Source of the DNA: Labrenzia sp. THAF82
GTDB lineage: Bacteria; Pseudomonadota; Alphaproteobacteria; Rhizobiales; Stappiaceae
Assembly: GCF_009363435.1 (NCBI RefSeq)
Contig: NZ_CP045354.1
Location: forward strand, 4,802,501 to 4,866,500
Direction of reading: 5' to 3'
Length of the DNA stretch: 64,000 nt
The notes under the pieces are model-generated. The model searched no databases. It was not told the DNA's origin and saw only the letters and a program-made list of their open reading frames with translations. Positions 35,567 through 44,018 of this stretch are shown in pieces (the first letter of the stretch is position 1; the number at the start of each line of letters is the position of its first letter). Both the position numbers and the translations under genes were made by a program.

Positions 35567-36442
35567 CTAAAGCCGGTAAATCCGTTCGGCCGTATCGTTG
35601 AAAATTGACTGCCTTTTTGCCTTGGTCAGTCCCTTTGCCCCGTCCTGAAAGGCAGCAAAGAGATCGCCGTATGTCGTCCAGAGTTTTTCGATCGGAAAAT
35701 TCGATCCGAACATGCATCTTTCAGCACCGAAGAGGCTGACGCTTTGCTTGATCATGAAGGCGATGAACTCCGGATCATTCTTGTGAATGAAGGTGCCGAA
35801 TGCCGACAGTTTGGTCGCAACGTTTTCGCACTCCGCCAAGCGCCTCATGCCTTTGCGCCACAGTTTGATGCCGTTCTGGCTGGTGTCTTCCAGCATGCCC
35901 GCATGCATCAGCACGAATTGAACATCCGGACAGTTTTGCGCCAGGTTCGCAGCATCATCCATTTGCGAAGGAAACACCTGCAAATCGAAGCTCCAGCCAT
36001 AGTCGGCCAGGTATGCAATGTTCTTTTGAACCAGCGGGTCGGCAGGCAGGTCCGGTCTGGCAGCAAACCGATAGAGCGGGTTTTCGTGCCAGTGCAGCTG
36101 CTGACGCAATCCGCGCATGAGTGGGTAGCGTTTCAACCTGTCCAGCTGCGGCCGGACATCCTCGACCGTGAAATCGGCATAACCCACGATGCCATGAGGC
36201 CAGCCCGAAGCATCGGCAACCGTTTGCACCCAGGCAACTTCATCTTCAAACCAGTTGGGCGCCCAATTGGCCTGCACGTATACCGACTTGGTTATCCCGG
36301 TTCCGCTCAGGTCGGTCTGAAACTCATCGACAAGATAGTCGCGTTTGATTGCTTCATATGGGCCGAAAATGCGTGGTTGTTCCGGACCCAGTAGCCACGG
36401 AAGATCCTTCTGCAACCAGATATGATGATGGGCATCGATCAT
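35567..36442 (-). CDS. Amidohydrolase family protein (COG3618, PDC-hydrolase-like)
   Basis: 291 residues from ATG 36442, which overlaps the VWA gene stop (ATGA). The TIM-barrel metal motif DAHHHIW is at the very N-terminus, followed by VYVQANWAPNWFEDE, QLHWHEN, VLMHAGML and MFGSNFPIEKLW. Relatives hydrolyse lactones such as 2-pyrone-4,6-dicarboxylate or sugar lactones. Three lactonase-type genes in a row point to a lactone intermediate. Confidence 0.85.
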   Translation of the reverse strand: MIDAHHHIWLQKDLPWLLGPEQPRIFGPYEAIKRDYLVDEFQTDLSGTGITKSVYVQANWAPNWFEDEVAWVQTVADASGWPHGIVGYADFTVEDVRPQLDRLKRYPLMRGLRQQLHWHENPLYRFAARPDLPADPLVQKNIAYLADYGWSFDLQVFPSQMDDAANLAQNCPDVQFVLMHAGMLEDTSQNGIKLWRKGMRRLAECENVATKLSAFGTFIHKNDPEFIAFMIKQSVSLFGAERCMFGSNFPIEKLWTTYGDLFAAFQDGAKGLTKAKRQSIFNDTAERIYRL

Positions 36443-37542
36443 GAAGACCTCGATAGGCTGAGAACATGTGAACAGAGCACCTCGATCCTGTCGCCCGGTA
36501 CGAGGCTGTCGAGATAGGGCAGACTGGCCGACAATGCTTCTGTTCGCGGTTCGTATTGCGGGTCTGCGGCAAGGGGTGTCAGCCAATCCAGGCGCCAACA
36601 CAGGCGCGACAGCTTTCGGACCGCTTCAACAAGCGTTGCAGGGTCTCCGCGTTCCAGACCATCTGACAGGATCAACACGGCAGCACCTCTTGCCTGACCG
36701 GCAAATCGTGGAACTGAAAGAAACGCCTGAAGCGCGTCTCCTATGCGCGTACCGCCATCGAAATCTGCAACGCTGGCGCCGACCGTTTGAAGAGCCTGAT
36801 CGGCATTTCTGATACGCAGGGACTGCGAGATGCGCGTCAGCCGGGTCCCGAATGTGAATGTTTCCACGCGATCAGCGGCTTGGGTCAGCGCGTGCGCAAA
36901 CCGCATTGTCGCTTCGCTCTGGTCCGTCATAGACCCGGAGACATCCACCAGAAGCAGAATACGGCGCTGTCGTGTTTTCCTGCGGGTCACCGGCAGGTCG
37001 AGGACCTCGCCATCCCGGCGCAACGCCTGTCTCAATGCCTTGCGCATATCGATGCGGTCGCCACGCTGCGAAAAACTCCGCCTATAGGATACGCGCCGTG
37101 GCAGATCCCTTTCCGCACGCCGCGCGAGATGTCTCAGCGCATCACCCGCGTCTGCCGGTACGAATTGCCGGCAGCTCAGGAGCTCTGCGGAGGTCGCAAG
37201 GTCGCCGGCTTCGTCTTCCTCCGCCCCCTCTTCAACATCTACCTGAGCTCCGGTCGGCTCAAAGGCTTCGAGATCGTCCTCCTCGTCCTCATCTTCAATT
37301 GAGGTGGCAAGACCCTGACCGAGGAAATAGGCCCGGAACAAAGCATCGAACTCAACATGGCGCTCTCTGGGCACGGACAGCATGGCAATTGCCGCATTTC
37401 TGATATCGCGCATGTCTCGCGGCCCCAGCAGGCCCACGGCTTCAACGAAACCCATCGTCTGATCCGGTGCGACAGGAAATCCGTGCGCCCGAAGGATCGC
37501 TGGAAACTCGACAAATGGCCTGGTCGCGGTGGGAAGCGTCAT
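36439..37542 (-). CDS. VWA-domain CoxE-like protein
   Basis: 367 residues. The N-terminal helical part (FPVAPDQTMGFVEAVGLLGPRD) is followed by an acidic loop (IEDEDEEDDLEAFE) and a C-terminal von Willebrand A domain with the MIDAS motif DVSGSM and DFDGGTRIGDAL. CoxE-type proteins work with a MoxR/CoxD AAA+ ATPase in maturing molybdenum hydroxylases such as CO dehydrogenase. It overlaps that ATPase gene by 4 bp and follows the Mo-enzyme genes. Confidence 0.88.
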   Translation of the reverse strand: MTLPTATRPFVEFPAILRAHGFPVAPDQTMGFVEAVGLLGPRDMRDIRNAAIAMLSVPRERHVEFDALFRAYFLGQGLATSIEDEDEEDDLEAFEPTGAQVDVEEGAEEDEAGDLATSAELLSCRQFVPADAGDALRHLARRAERDLPRRVSYRRSFSQRGDRIDMRKALRQALRRDGEVLDLPVTRRKTRQRRILLLVDVSGSMTDQSEATMRFAHALTQAADRVETFTFGTRLTRISQSLRIRNADQALQTVGASVADFDGGTRIGDALQAFLSVPRFAGQARGAAVLILSDGLERGDPATLVEAVRKLSRLCWRLDWLTPLAADPQYEPRTEALSASLPYLDSLVPGDRIEVLCSHVLSLSRSS

Positions 37543-38420
37543 GCGGCCTCCTGCGGCATGAAGCTGTCCAAACGCTCTTCCAGGAAAGCCAGGTCGTCAT
37601 GGTCCTTGAGCGCGACGCCGATCGCACGCCGGAACGCCTCCGGCCATGTCGCCCCCTGATCATGAAGCAGAGTTGCAGCCTCGGCCCATTCCACGGTTTC
37701 AGCAACGCCGGGCGGTTTGGCAAGCGGCTCTGTCCTGAGTTTGGCCACCGCTGCTGAAACGGCGGCAGCAGTTGCTTCGGCGACTGAGCTGGCCCGTGCC
37801 ATCACGATCCGCGACTCCAGATGAATATCCGGATAGTCGATCCAGTGATAAACGCAGCGCCGCCGAAGCGCTTCATGCAGATCCCGCGTCCGATTGGATG
37901 TCAGAACCACCACGGGAGGGCGCTGTGCCCTCACCGTACCTGTTTCCGGAATGGAGATGGCAAAGTCGGACAGGAATTCCAGAAGAAAAGCTTCGAATTC
38001 CTGGTCAGACCGATCGATCTCGTCGATCAGAAGAACACAATCATCCGGGGAGCGAAGCGCTTCCAGCATGGGTCGCTGCAACAGGAACTGATCGTCATAG
38101 ATGTTGATATAATCATCGCCCGCCTGGCGAATGGCGAGCATCTGGCGTGTGTAATTCCATTCGTAAAGAGCAGATGCTGCGTCAATGCCTTCAAAACACT
38201 GCAGACGCACTACGCGGCGGCTCAGCACCGAGGCAATGGCCTTGGCGGCTTCCGTCTTGCCGACACCAGGCGCTCCTTCCAGCAGCAAGGGTTTGCCAAG
38301 GGCCAAAGCCAGGTAAGCCGCCGTCGACAGGTCGTCGCCCGCAATATACTGGGCGGCATTCAGCGCGTCTCTCAGGCGGTCTGGACCGTCAATTCCGACG
38401 ATGGACGGCTTCACGGGCAT
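37539..38420 (-). CDS. MoxR/CoxD-type AAA+ ATPase
   Basis: 293 residues with Walker A GAPGVGKTEAAKA, Walker B VLLIDEIDRSD, sensor 1 VLTSNRTRDLHEALRRRC and a C-terminal lid. Family members act with VWA proteins as chaperones that insert or activate metal cofactors; in cox clusters CoxD helps build the Cu/Mo site. It begins 3 bp after the second Mo-subunit gene. Confidence 0.9.
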   Translation of the reverse strand: MPVKPSIVGIDGPDRLRDALNAAQYIAGDDLSTAAYLALALGKPLLLEGAPGVGKTEAAKAIASVLSRRVVRLQCFEGIDAASALYEWNYTRQMLAIRQAGDDYINIYDDQFLLQRPMLEALRSPDDCVLLIDEIDRSDQEFEAFLLEFLSDFAISIPETGTVRAQRPPVVVLTSNRTRDLHEALRRRCVYHWIDYPDIHLESRIVMARASSVAEATAAAVSAAVAKLRTEPLAKPPGVAETVEWAEAATLLHDQGATWPEAFRRAIGVALKDHDDLAFLEERLDSFMPQEAA

Positions 38421-38423
38421 GGA

Positions 38424-39446
38424 TCAACGCACTCCCTGCGGCCGGGCACCACCGTTGGCGATCAATCCGCGCAGAACCTTTTCCGGCGTGATCGGCAACG
38501 TGTCGCAACGAACGCCAACAGCGTTATAGACGGCGTTGGCAATGGCAGGCAGTACCGGATTGGCACACATTTCACCGGGGCCCTTGCCGCCAAAAGGAGC
38601 GTCTTCTGCGGGTCGTTCCAGGACAGCAATGTTGTGATCGACCACTTCACCCGGGCCGGGCATCAAATAGGCATTGAAGTCTCCGGGAGCGTGGCGGCGA
38701 TCAGGATAGTAGGGTTCCGTCGTTTCATAGAGTGCGTGGGAAACACCCATCCACGCCCCACCGATCAGTTGCTGTTCGACAAGTCTCGGATTGAGCGCGC
38801 GGCCAACTTCATAGGCCGAGTTTATTTCCCTGACGGTTACCTCGCCGGTTTCGTCATCCACTTCCAGATCAACAACCAATGCGGCATGGGCAAAACACGA
38901 CACCGGCGTCATTTCACCTGTATCGGGGTCAACATCTGAGGGCGGGATCAGAAAAATTCCCCTGCCCGACAAGGTCCGCCCTTGCTTGAATTGCGCCGCA
39001 ATTGCGGTATCGGCTACCGTGATGGTTCGACTGGGAGCCCCTTTGACGTGAATGTTTCCCTGACCATCGGTGTCCAGGTCCGAAGCGTTGACTTCCAGCT
39101 CTTCAGCGGCAGCTTCCAGCAACGCCTTTCGAGCTTCCGTTGCCGCCCGGATCACGGCATTGCCGACCCGGTGCGTGCCACGGGATGCGAAGGAACCCAT
39201 GCAGTGCGGACCCGTGTCGCTGTCGGCGGTGTCGACATAGACGTCCGACACCGGAACCCCGAGCGTTTCTGCCGCGATCTGTCGCGTAACCGACTTCATG
39301 CCCTGTCCGAGGTCGATCGAGGACAAGGACACCATGAACTTTCCGTCCGGTGTTGAATGGACCAGTGCCTGGCTCGGATCGCCACCCAGGTTCATGCCAA
39401 TCGGGTAATTGATGCAGGCAAAGCCACGACCCTTGTGAACAGTCAT
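38424..39446 (-). CDS. Molybdopterin-binding hydroxylase subunit, C-terminal half
   Basis: 340 residues equal to the second half of a xanthine dehydrogenase/aldehyde oxidase large subunit: GRGFACINYPIG, IDLGQGMKSVTRQIAAE, DTADSDTGPHCMGSFASRGT and the catalytic Glu loop GGKGPGEMCANP, then IANAVYNAVGVRC. It has its own ribosome site (AAGGAGACGCTGATC) lying inside the end of the first half gene, so the split is functional and not a simple frameshift. Both halves must assemble to form one active site. Confidence 0.88.
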   Translation of the reverse strand: MTVHKGRGFACINYPIGMNLGGDPSQALVHSTPDGKFMVSLSSIDLGQGMKSVTRQIAAETLGVPVSDVYVDTADSDTGPHCMGSFASRGTHRVGNAVIRAATEARKALLEAAAEELEVNASDLDTDGQGNIHVKGAPSRTITVADTAIAAQFKQGRTLSGRGIFLIPPSDVDPDTGEMTPVSCFAHAALVVDLEVDDETGEVTVREINSAYEVGRALNPRLVEQQLIGGAWMGVSHALYETTEPYYPDRRHAPGDFNAYLMPGPGEVVDHNIAVLERPAEDAPFGGKGPGEMCANPVLPAIANAVYNAVGVRCDTLPITPEKVLRGLIANGGARPQGVR

Positions 39447-39448
39447 GA

Positions 39449-41335
39449 TCAGCGTCTCCTTGAACCGGACAAGAACCTGGAAACGCCAGGCCGATTGACA
39501 CCGCGTGAAAATGGTTTCTCCGGTTTGTAGGGCTGTGGTGCCGGTGGTTGCGGCGCTGCCGGGGGTTGCGCAGCAGGAGGCTCAGTAGCTGCCTGCGCTG
39601 CAGGAGGGGGTGGCGTCGCTTGCTGATATTGCGGACTGCCTGGAGGTGCCACGGGGCCAGGCCGGCTTGCCGGCGGTGGAGCTGCCGCAGGCGGAGGAGG
39701 ACGATCCTGCGTCATGGCAGCATCAGGTATGCTTGTCGGTGTGGAAGCCGGTCCCCGGTAACCTGTGCGAGCCGGATCGATGACCATGTCTTCGTCCTGA
39801 GGAGCAGCAGCAACGATTGGAATACCTTGTGTCCCGGCACGAACATGCCCCTTGCTGGCAGCGCCTTCTCCAGGGGCCGTCGGGACTGGTGCGCGCCTCC
39901 GCTCTCCTATTCGTCCCGCACTGTCGGTAACTGTTTCCGGGATCTCCGCCCTTGAGCCCCCACCGCCCAAGAGAGAAGACTGCCGTGTGGCATCTGCCCC
40001 GATGCTCCATCCGGACTTTTGCGCCGCGACCTGACAGCACTCTATCAGGGCCGTGTTTTTTGCCAGTCTGCGATGCGGCTTCATATCGCCGTCGCGATAG
40101 GCATTGAGGATCCGCAATTCGATCGGGTTCAAGCCGACGGTTTCCGCGACCTTGTCCATGTGACACTCGATCGCAAAATCGACACCCGTGATGCCGAAGC
40201 CGCGCATTGCGGTCGCGGGCGTGCGGTTGGTGAAGACGCAAAAGACGTTCGAGGCCACATTGGGGATGGTGTAAGGCCCCGGCAAATGCGCCGAGCACTT
40301 GATGATCGCGTAGGAAGACAGCCGGGTGTAAGCGCCGGCATCGAAGAAACCGGTGAAGGCTCGAGCCAGAATGCGGCCATCTCTTGCAACGCCATCCTTG
40401 ATCCGCCAGCGCTCCGCGCCGCGCGGGGCTCCGACCTGCATTTCCTCGGTGCGGTCCCACATGAACTTCACAGGCCGTCCGGTCAATACAGCACCAAGGA
40501 CAGACAGTGGTTCCACAATGCTGTCGACCTTGCCGCCAAAACCACCACCCACTGTTCCGCCGATGAAGTGAAGCCGCGACGAGGCCATATTCAGCAGCTT
40601 TGCAGTGGTCCCAAGTGAGAAGAACAGCGCTTGCGTGGAGGTATAACAGACGTATCTGTCATTGGTTTCGGGCGCTGCAATTGCACCGCAGGTCTCGATC
40701 GGAGCCTGTTCGATCGGCGACATCTGATATTCGCCCTCGACGATATGATCCGCCTCCGCAAAGCCCTTTTCAACGTCTCCGAACCTGAGCTTCTGATGAT
40801 CGTAGAGGTCGTGGTAGTCGAACGTGTTGTTCGGATAGATCTCGTTCACAACCGGAGCGTCGGGTGAAAGCGCCTCTTCCGGATCCAGAACATGCGGAAG
40901 AACCTCATAGTCCACCTTGACCGCAGCGCAGGCGTCGCGGGCCTGACGGTCGGTTTCGGCAATGATGGCCGCGACAGGTTCGCCGATATAGGCAACCTTG
41001 GTATCCTGTATGAGTTTCTCTTCGTCTTTGCCAAAATTGATCAACGACAGCAAGGTGTTGAGATTGTTCGGAACATCGCGGGCGAGAACCACCTTGATGA
41101 CGCCGGGCATGCGTTCCGCCGTGCCGGTATCGATAGACCTGATCCGGGCATGATGGTGGGGAGACCGCACACACCGCATGTGCAAGAGGCCATCAAAAAG
41201 GTGGTCGTCATAGTAGGGCGAGCGGCCCGTTACGTGACCCAGGATATCCTGTCTGCGTGTCGGCTTGCCGATCTCCTGCAGATTGTCGTCACGTTCATCG
41301 TTGAAAAGGTCTTTGCGAAACTCCACGGAAGACAT
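39449..41335 (-). CDS. Molybdopterin-binding hydroxylase subunit, N-terminal half with Pro/Ala-rich tail
   Basis: About 628 residues from ATG 41335 (TGATG with the previous stop). Residues ~20-460 match the first half of the large subunit: GRSPYYDDHL, AYIGEPVAAIIAE, YVCYTSTQALF, GGTVGGGFGGKVD, AMRGFGITGVDFAIE. AMRGFG is the xanthine-dehydrogenase type, not the CO dehydrogenase loops (CSFR or GAGR). From ~470 the sequence turns into an unrelated low-complexity tail rich in Pro, Ala and Gln (e.g. PPPPAAAPPPASRPGP) ending RFLSGSRRR, where the enzyme core would normally continue. Confidence 0.88.
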   Translation of the reverse strand: MSSVEFRKDLFNDERDDNLQEIGKPTRRQDILGHVTGRSPYYDDHLFDGLLHMRCVRSPHHHARIRSIDTGTAERMPGVIKVVLARDVPNNLNTLLSLINFGKDEEKLIQDTKVAYIGEPVAAIIAETDRQARDACAAVKVDYEVLPHVLDPEEALSPDAPVVNEIYPNNTFDYHDLYDHQKLRFGDVEKGFAEADHIVEGEYQMSPIEQAPIETCGAIAAPETNDRYVCYTSTQALFFSLGTTAKLLNMASSRLHFIGGTVGGGFGGKVDSIVEPLSVLGAVLTGRPVKFMWDRTEEMQVGAPRGAERWRIKDGVARDGRILARAFTGFFDAGAYTRLSSYAIIKCSAHLPGPYTIPNVASNVFCVFTNRTPATAMRGFGITGVDFAIECHMDKVAETVGLNPIELRILNAYRDGDMKPHRRLAKNTALIECCQVAAQKSGWSIGADATRQSSLLGGGGSRAEIPETVTDSAGRIGERRRAPVPTAPGEGAASKGHVRAGTQGIPIVAAAPQDEDMVIDPARTGYRGPASTPTSIPDAAMTQDRPPPPAAAPPPASRPGPVAPPGSPQYQQATPPPPAAQAATEPPAAQPPAAPQPPAPQPYKPEKPFSRGVNRPGVSRFLSGSRRR

Positions 41336-41817
41336 CAACCGGTCCTCCGTGTCGGTTGACCGCTCGCGGCCATGATTGCATCGATTATGGGTTCATAACC
41401 GGTACATCTGCAGATGTTGCCCGAAATGGCTTCGATAACTTCTTCGCGGCTCGGCCTTGGGGTCCGGTCAAGCAAGGCCTTGGCAGCCATCAGCATTCCA
41501 GGCGTGCAATAGCCGCACTGTGCCGCGAAATTTTCCATGAAGGCTTCCTGGAGCGCATGGAGCTGAGGGCCGGTCGCCAGGCCATTTGTGGTTTCCACCG
41601 CGCGGCCTTCAACGGTTTCGGCCAGCGTCAGACAGCTCAAATGCGGCTCACCATCGATCAGCACGGTGCAAGACCCGCAGGTGCCCTGGCCGCAGCCGTA
41701 TTTCGGCGACAAGTCGCCAACACCGCGCCTTAGAACATCAAGAAGGTTCTGCGCGTCATCGACAAAAACCGCTGACGGGGAGCCATTGAGTGAAAACTGT
41801 ACGGGTGTCTTGGACAT
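41335..41817 (-). CDS. (2Fe-2S) small subunit of the molybdenum hydroxylase
   Basis: 160 residues from ATG 41817. The plant-type cluster is CGQGTCGSCTVL ... LSC, and the second cluster CGYCTPGMLM ... CRCTGY, both complete. This is the CoxS/XdhC-like electron-transfer subunit. The stop and start overlaps (TGATG) with both neighbours show tight translational coupling. Confidence 0.95.
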   Translation of the reverse strand: MSKTPVQFSLNGSPSAVFVDDAQNLLDVLRRGVGDLSPKYGCGQGTCGSCTVLIDGEPHLSCLTLAETVEGRAVETTNGLATGPQLHALQEAFMENFAAQCGYCTPGMLMAAKALLDRTPRPSREEVIEAISGNICRCTGYEPIIDAIMAASGQPTRRTG

Positions 41818-42620
41818 CAGCGTGTTCCCTGCCCGAGAAGAAGACGTTTGAGATGCACGGGCGCGACCTCCATGCGGTACCAACCGGAGGCCAAACTGTC
41901 GTCTGGCGGGTTCAGGTCGTTGGCAACGCTTTGAAGGGCGCGATCTATGCCATTTTGATCGAGACTGGCGCCCTCGAGCGCGGCCTCCACAGTCGGCGCT
42001 CGAACCGGCGTAGGAGCCATCGCGCCAAATGCGATGCGTGCGCCGGAAATGCGGCCTGCACGTCTCGGCAACCAGGCAGCGATGCTGAGCACTGACGCCC
42101 CTCGCGGTTTGACACGGGTGACTTTCAGAAACCGGAAATCATCGCCGGAAGGACGCACAGCTGAAACAGATTCAATCAGACGTGTTTCCGTGTCGCGCGT
42201 TGCGAGCAGACGCTCCAACTCCATTTCGCTGCCATCCGACATGCGCAGTTTTGCGTCCAATGCCAGCAACGCAACCGCAAGATCTCCATAAGGATGCGGG
42301 GCATAGACATTGCCGCCGACTGTCGCCATGTTCCGGATCGCCGGCCCGCCAACGGCACGGGCCACAGCGTGCAAAAAAGCGACATCGGTGGATCTTAGTA
42401 TTGTCGCCATGGTCGCGCATGCTCCGAGCCGGACACGTTCCCCCTCCAGCGACACGCCTGCAAGGCATTGGGGCTGCCGTAGCCGCACGATGTGCGAAAC
42501 GTCCTGATCGCCGTAGTTCACACCGCGCATGAGCAAGGTACCTCCGCCAAGGAACGCAGTTCCCTGGCCTCCGTTTGCTGCTGCTTCCTGGAGCGTTTCG
42601 ACTGTTGTAATCGTCACCAT
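41817..42620 (-). CDS. FAD-binding medium subunit of the molybdenum hydroxylase
   Basis: 267 residues of the CoxM family. FAD-binding signatures are AFLGGGTLLM and the Gly-rich ATVGGNVYAPHPYGD, plus a C-terminal CO-dehydrogenase flavoprotein domain (RISGARIAFGAMAPTPVRAPTVEAAL). It passes electrons from the iron-sulfur subunit to an acceptor. GGAGGCGTAACAA precedes ATG 42620. Confidence 0.93.
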   Translation of the reverse strand: MVTITTVETLQEAAANGGQGTAFLGGGTLLMRGVNYGDQDVSHIVRLRQPQCLAGVSLEGERVRLGACATMATILRSTDVAFLHAVARAVGGPAIRNMATVGGNVYAPHPYGDLAVALLALDAKLRMSDGSEMELERLLATRDTETRLIESVSAVRPSGDDFRFLKVTRVKPRGASVLSIAAWLPRRAGRISGARIAFGAMAPTPVRAPTVEAALEGASLDQNGIDRALQSVANDLNPPDDSLASGWYRMEVAPVHLKRLLLGQGTR

Positions 42621-42623
42621 TTG

Positions 42624-43067
42624 TTACGCCTCCAGTCCCATAAAGTCCGATACGGCTTTGAAGCCGGCCACATAGATTTCATCGCCAACGAGAGCTGCCA
42701 GCTCCTTGTCGCGACCCGCCGGGGTATCGAACCGGCTTTGCCACTCCCAAAGCGTGGTGTCGTCGTCCGTGACCGGTGACAGACGGACATGGGCGACATA
42801 GTTGAAAAGCGGGATGGGCGTATCCAGAAGGCAGTAAGAGAAGGTCTGTTCCAGATCAGAGAGCGTCAGAAGCTGCTCCCTGAGTTCTGAACCGTCCTTC
42901 AACTTGAAACGACGGACAGCCCCAACCCTGTCGGAGCTCCCGCCGCGCTCGATCTGGCTGGACGCCACTGCCGGATGCCAGCGGTCGTGGCCGTTGAAGT
43001 CGCGCAGGATATCCCACACGGCTTCGATCGGTGCCTTCACTATTGTGCTGCGAACAACATTGACCAC
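42624..43067 (-). CDS. SRPBCC family protein (CoxG-like)
   Basis: 147 residues with the START/Bet v1-type pattern: VRSTIVKAPIEAVWDILRDFNGHDRWHP at the N-terminus, SYCLLDTPIPLFNYVAHVRLSPV and a final amphipathic helix. The family binds hydrophobic ligands; CoxG members accompany molybdenum hydroxylases and may anchor them to the membrane. It lies 3 bp before the FAD subunit gene. A sister copy is at 43581. Confidence 0.85.
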   Translation of the reverse strand: MVNVVRSTIVKAPIEAVWDILRDFNGHDRWHPAVASSQIERGGSSDRVGAVRRFKLKDGSELREQLLTLSDLEQTFSYCLLDTPIPLFNYVAHVRLSPVTDDDTTLWEWQSRFDTPAGRDKELAALVGDEIYVAGFKAVSDFMGLEA

Positions 43068-43085
43068 AAGGCTAACTTTCTGTTT

Positions 43086-43544
43086 TCACTTGAATTTCAT
43101 GTCGGCTGGATCAAAAGTCGTGACCTGCACGTACATCAGCCCATCGCGCGTGACATATGCATCCGCCCCCTTGTAGGGCTCAGCCAGATAGTCTGCCTCG
43201 ACACGCCAGGAGACATTCACTGTGTCGCCAATGGTTTTGACCTTTTCCGCGATGAAGGTCGCGCCCTTAAAGCCACCTTCTTCTCGAGATTTGCAGAACC
43301 CGGCAAAAACGTCTCCGATGTTGCGCCGTCCTTCAATCCAGACACCATTTGGAAGAATGAACAGAACCTCTTCGGGATATTGCGCCATCAACCGGTTCCA
43401 GTCGCAGGCGTTCAGTGCATCGATATGTTCAAAGGTCACACGTTCCGCGTTGGGCTGAATTTCGAGTGGCGGCAGGTCTTGTGCTAATGCGCTGGACGTT
43501 CCGAAGATCATCCCAAGTGCGCAAAACGTTTTCTGGAAACTCAT
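43086..43544 (-). CDS. Exported NTF2/SnoaL-fold protein
   Basis: 152 residues: signal peptide (FCALGMIFGTSSALA, cleavage before QD) then an NTF2-like domain (HIDALNACDWNRLMAQYPEEVLFILPNGVWIEGRRNIGDVFAGF). It is flanked by the two SRPBCC genes. NTF2 and SRPBCC proteins both make ligand-binding pockets, so the three could handle the pathway's substrate. No catalytic residues are evident. Confidence 0.75.
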   Translation of the reverse strand: MSFQKTFCALGMIFGTSSALAQDLPPLEIQPNAERVTFEHIDALNACDWNRLMAQYPEEVLFILPNGVWIEGRRNIGDVFAGFCKSREEGGFKGATFIAEKVKTIGDTVNVSWRVEADYLAEPYKGADAYVTRDGLMYVQVTTFDPADMKFK

Positions 43545-43580
43545 CGTCTTTCCTCACATTTTGACGATCAAATCGGCAAC

Positions 43581-44018
43581 TCAGGCTCCGAAATGTCTCT
43601 TCAAGGCTTCGAAACCGCCCTGAAAGACGTTGGTGCCGATACCGGTGACCAACTCGTCTTCCACGTCCGGTTCGCAGGAAAACTCCGCCGACCATTCAAT
43701 GAATGTCCGGTCGCCCTCCGTGACCGGCGTCAGGCGCAAGGTCGCGATGTAGTCGCTCAACGGCATGGGCCCCTCGAGCATCGAATAACTGTAGAAAAGG
43801 TCGTAGTCGGAGAGACCGAGCAGCTGTTCGCGAATGTTGTCGCCGTTCTGAAGATTGAAGTTCCTGATGCAACCGATCTTGTCGGCCGGCAGCGCTTCTT
43901 CAATGCGGCTTTCGCGTATCCGCGGATGCCATTTCGGCAATCCGTTGAAGTCCCGGATACGTTCCCAGACCTTGGCCGCCGGGGCATCAATCACGGATGA
44001 GGTGTAAACCCGTGCCAT
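43581..44018 (-). CDS. SRPBCC family protein
   Basis: 145 residues, a close paralogue of the 42624 gene (RVYTSSVIDAPAAKVWERIRDFNGLPKWHP, REQLLGLSDYDLFYSYSMLEGPMPLSDYIATLRL). The ATG follows the flotillin stop directly (TAAATG) and uses a GGAGG site in the flotillin's last codons. Confidence 0.85.
   Translation of the reverse strand: MARVYTSSVIDAPAAKVWERIRDFNGLPKWHPRIRESRIEEALPADKIGCIRNFNLQNGDNIREQLLGLSDYDLFYSYSMLEGPMPLSDYIATLRLTPVTEGDRTFIEWSAEFSCEPDVEDELVTGIGTNVFQGGFEALKRHFGA

Noticed and set aside
39449..41335. Carbon monoxide dehydrogenase large subunit (coxL)
   Set aside because: The gene order recalls cox clusters, but the active-site loop is AMRGFG, not the CSFR or GAGR forms of CoxL types I and II.
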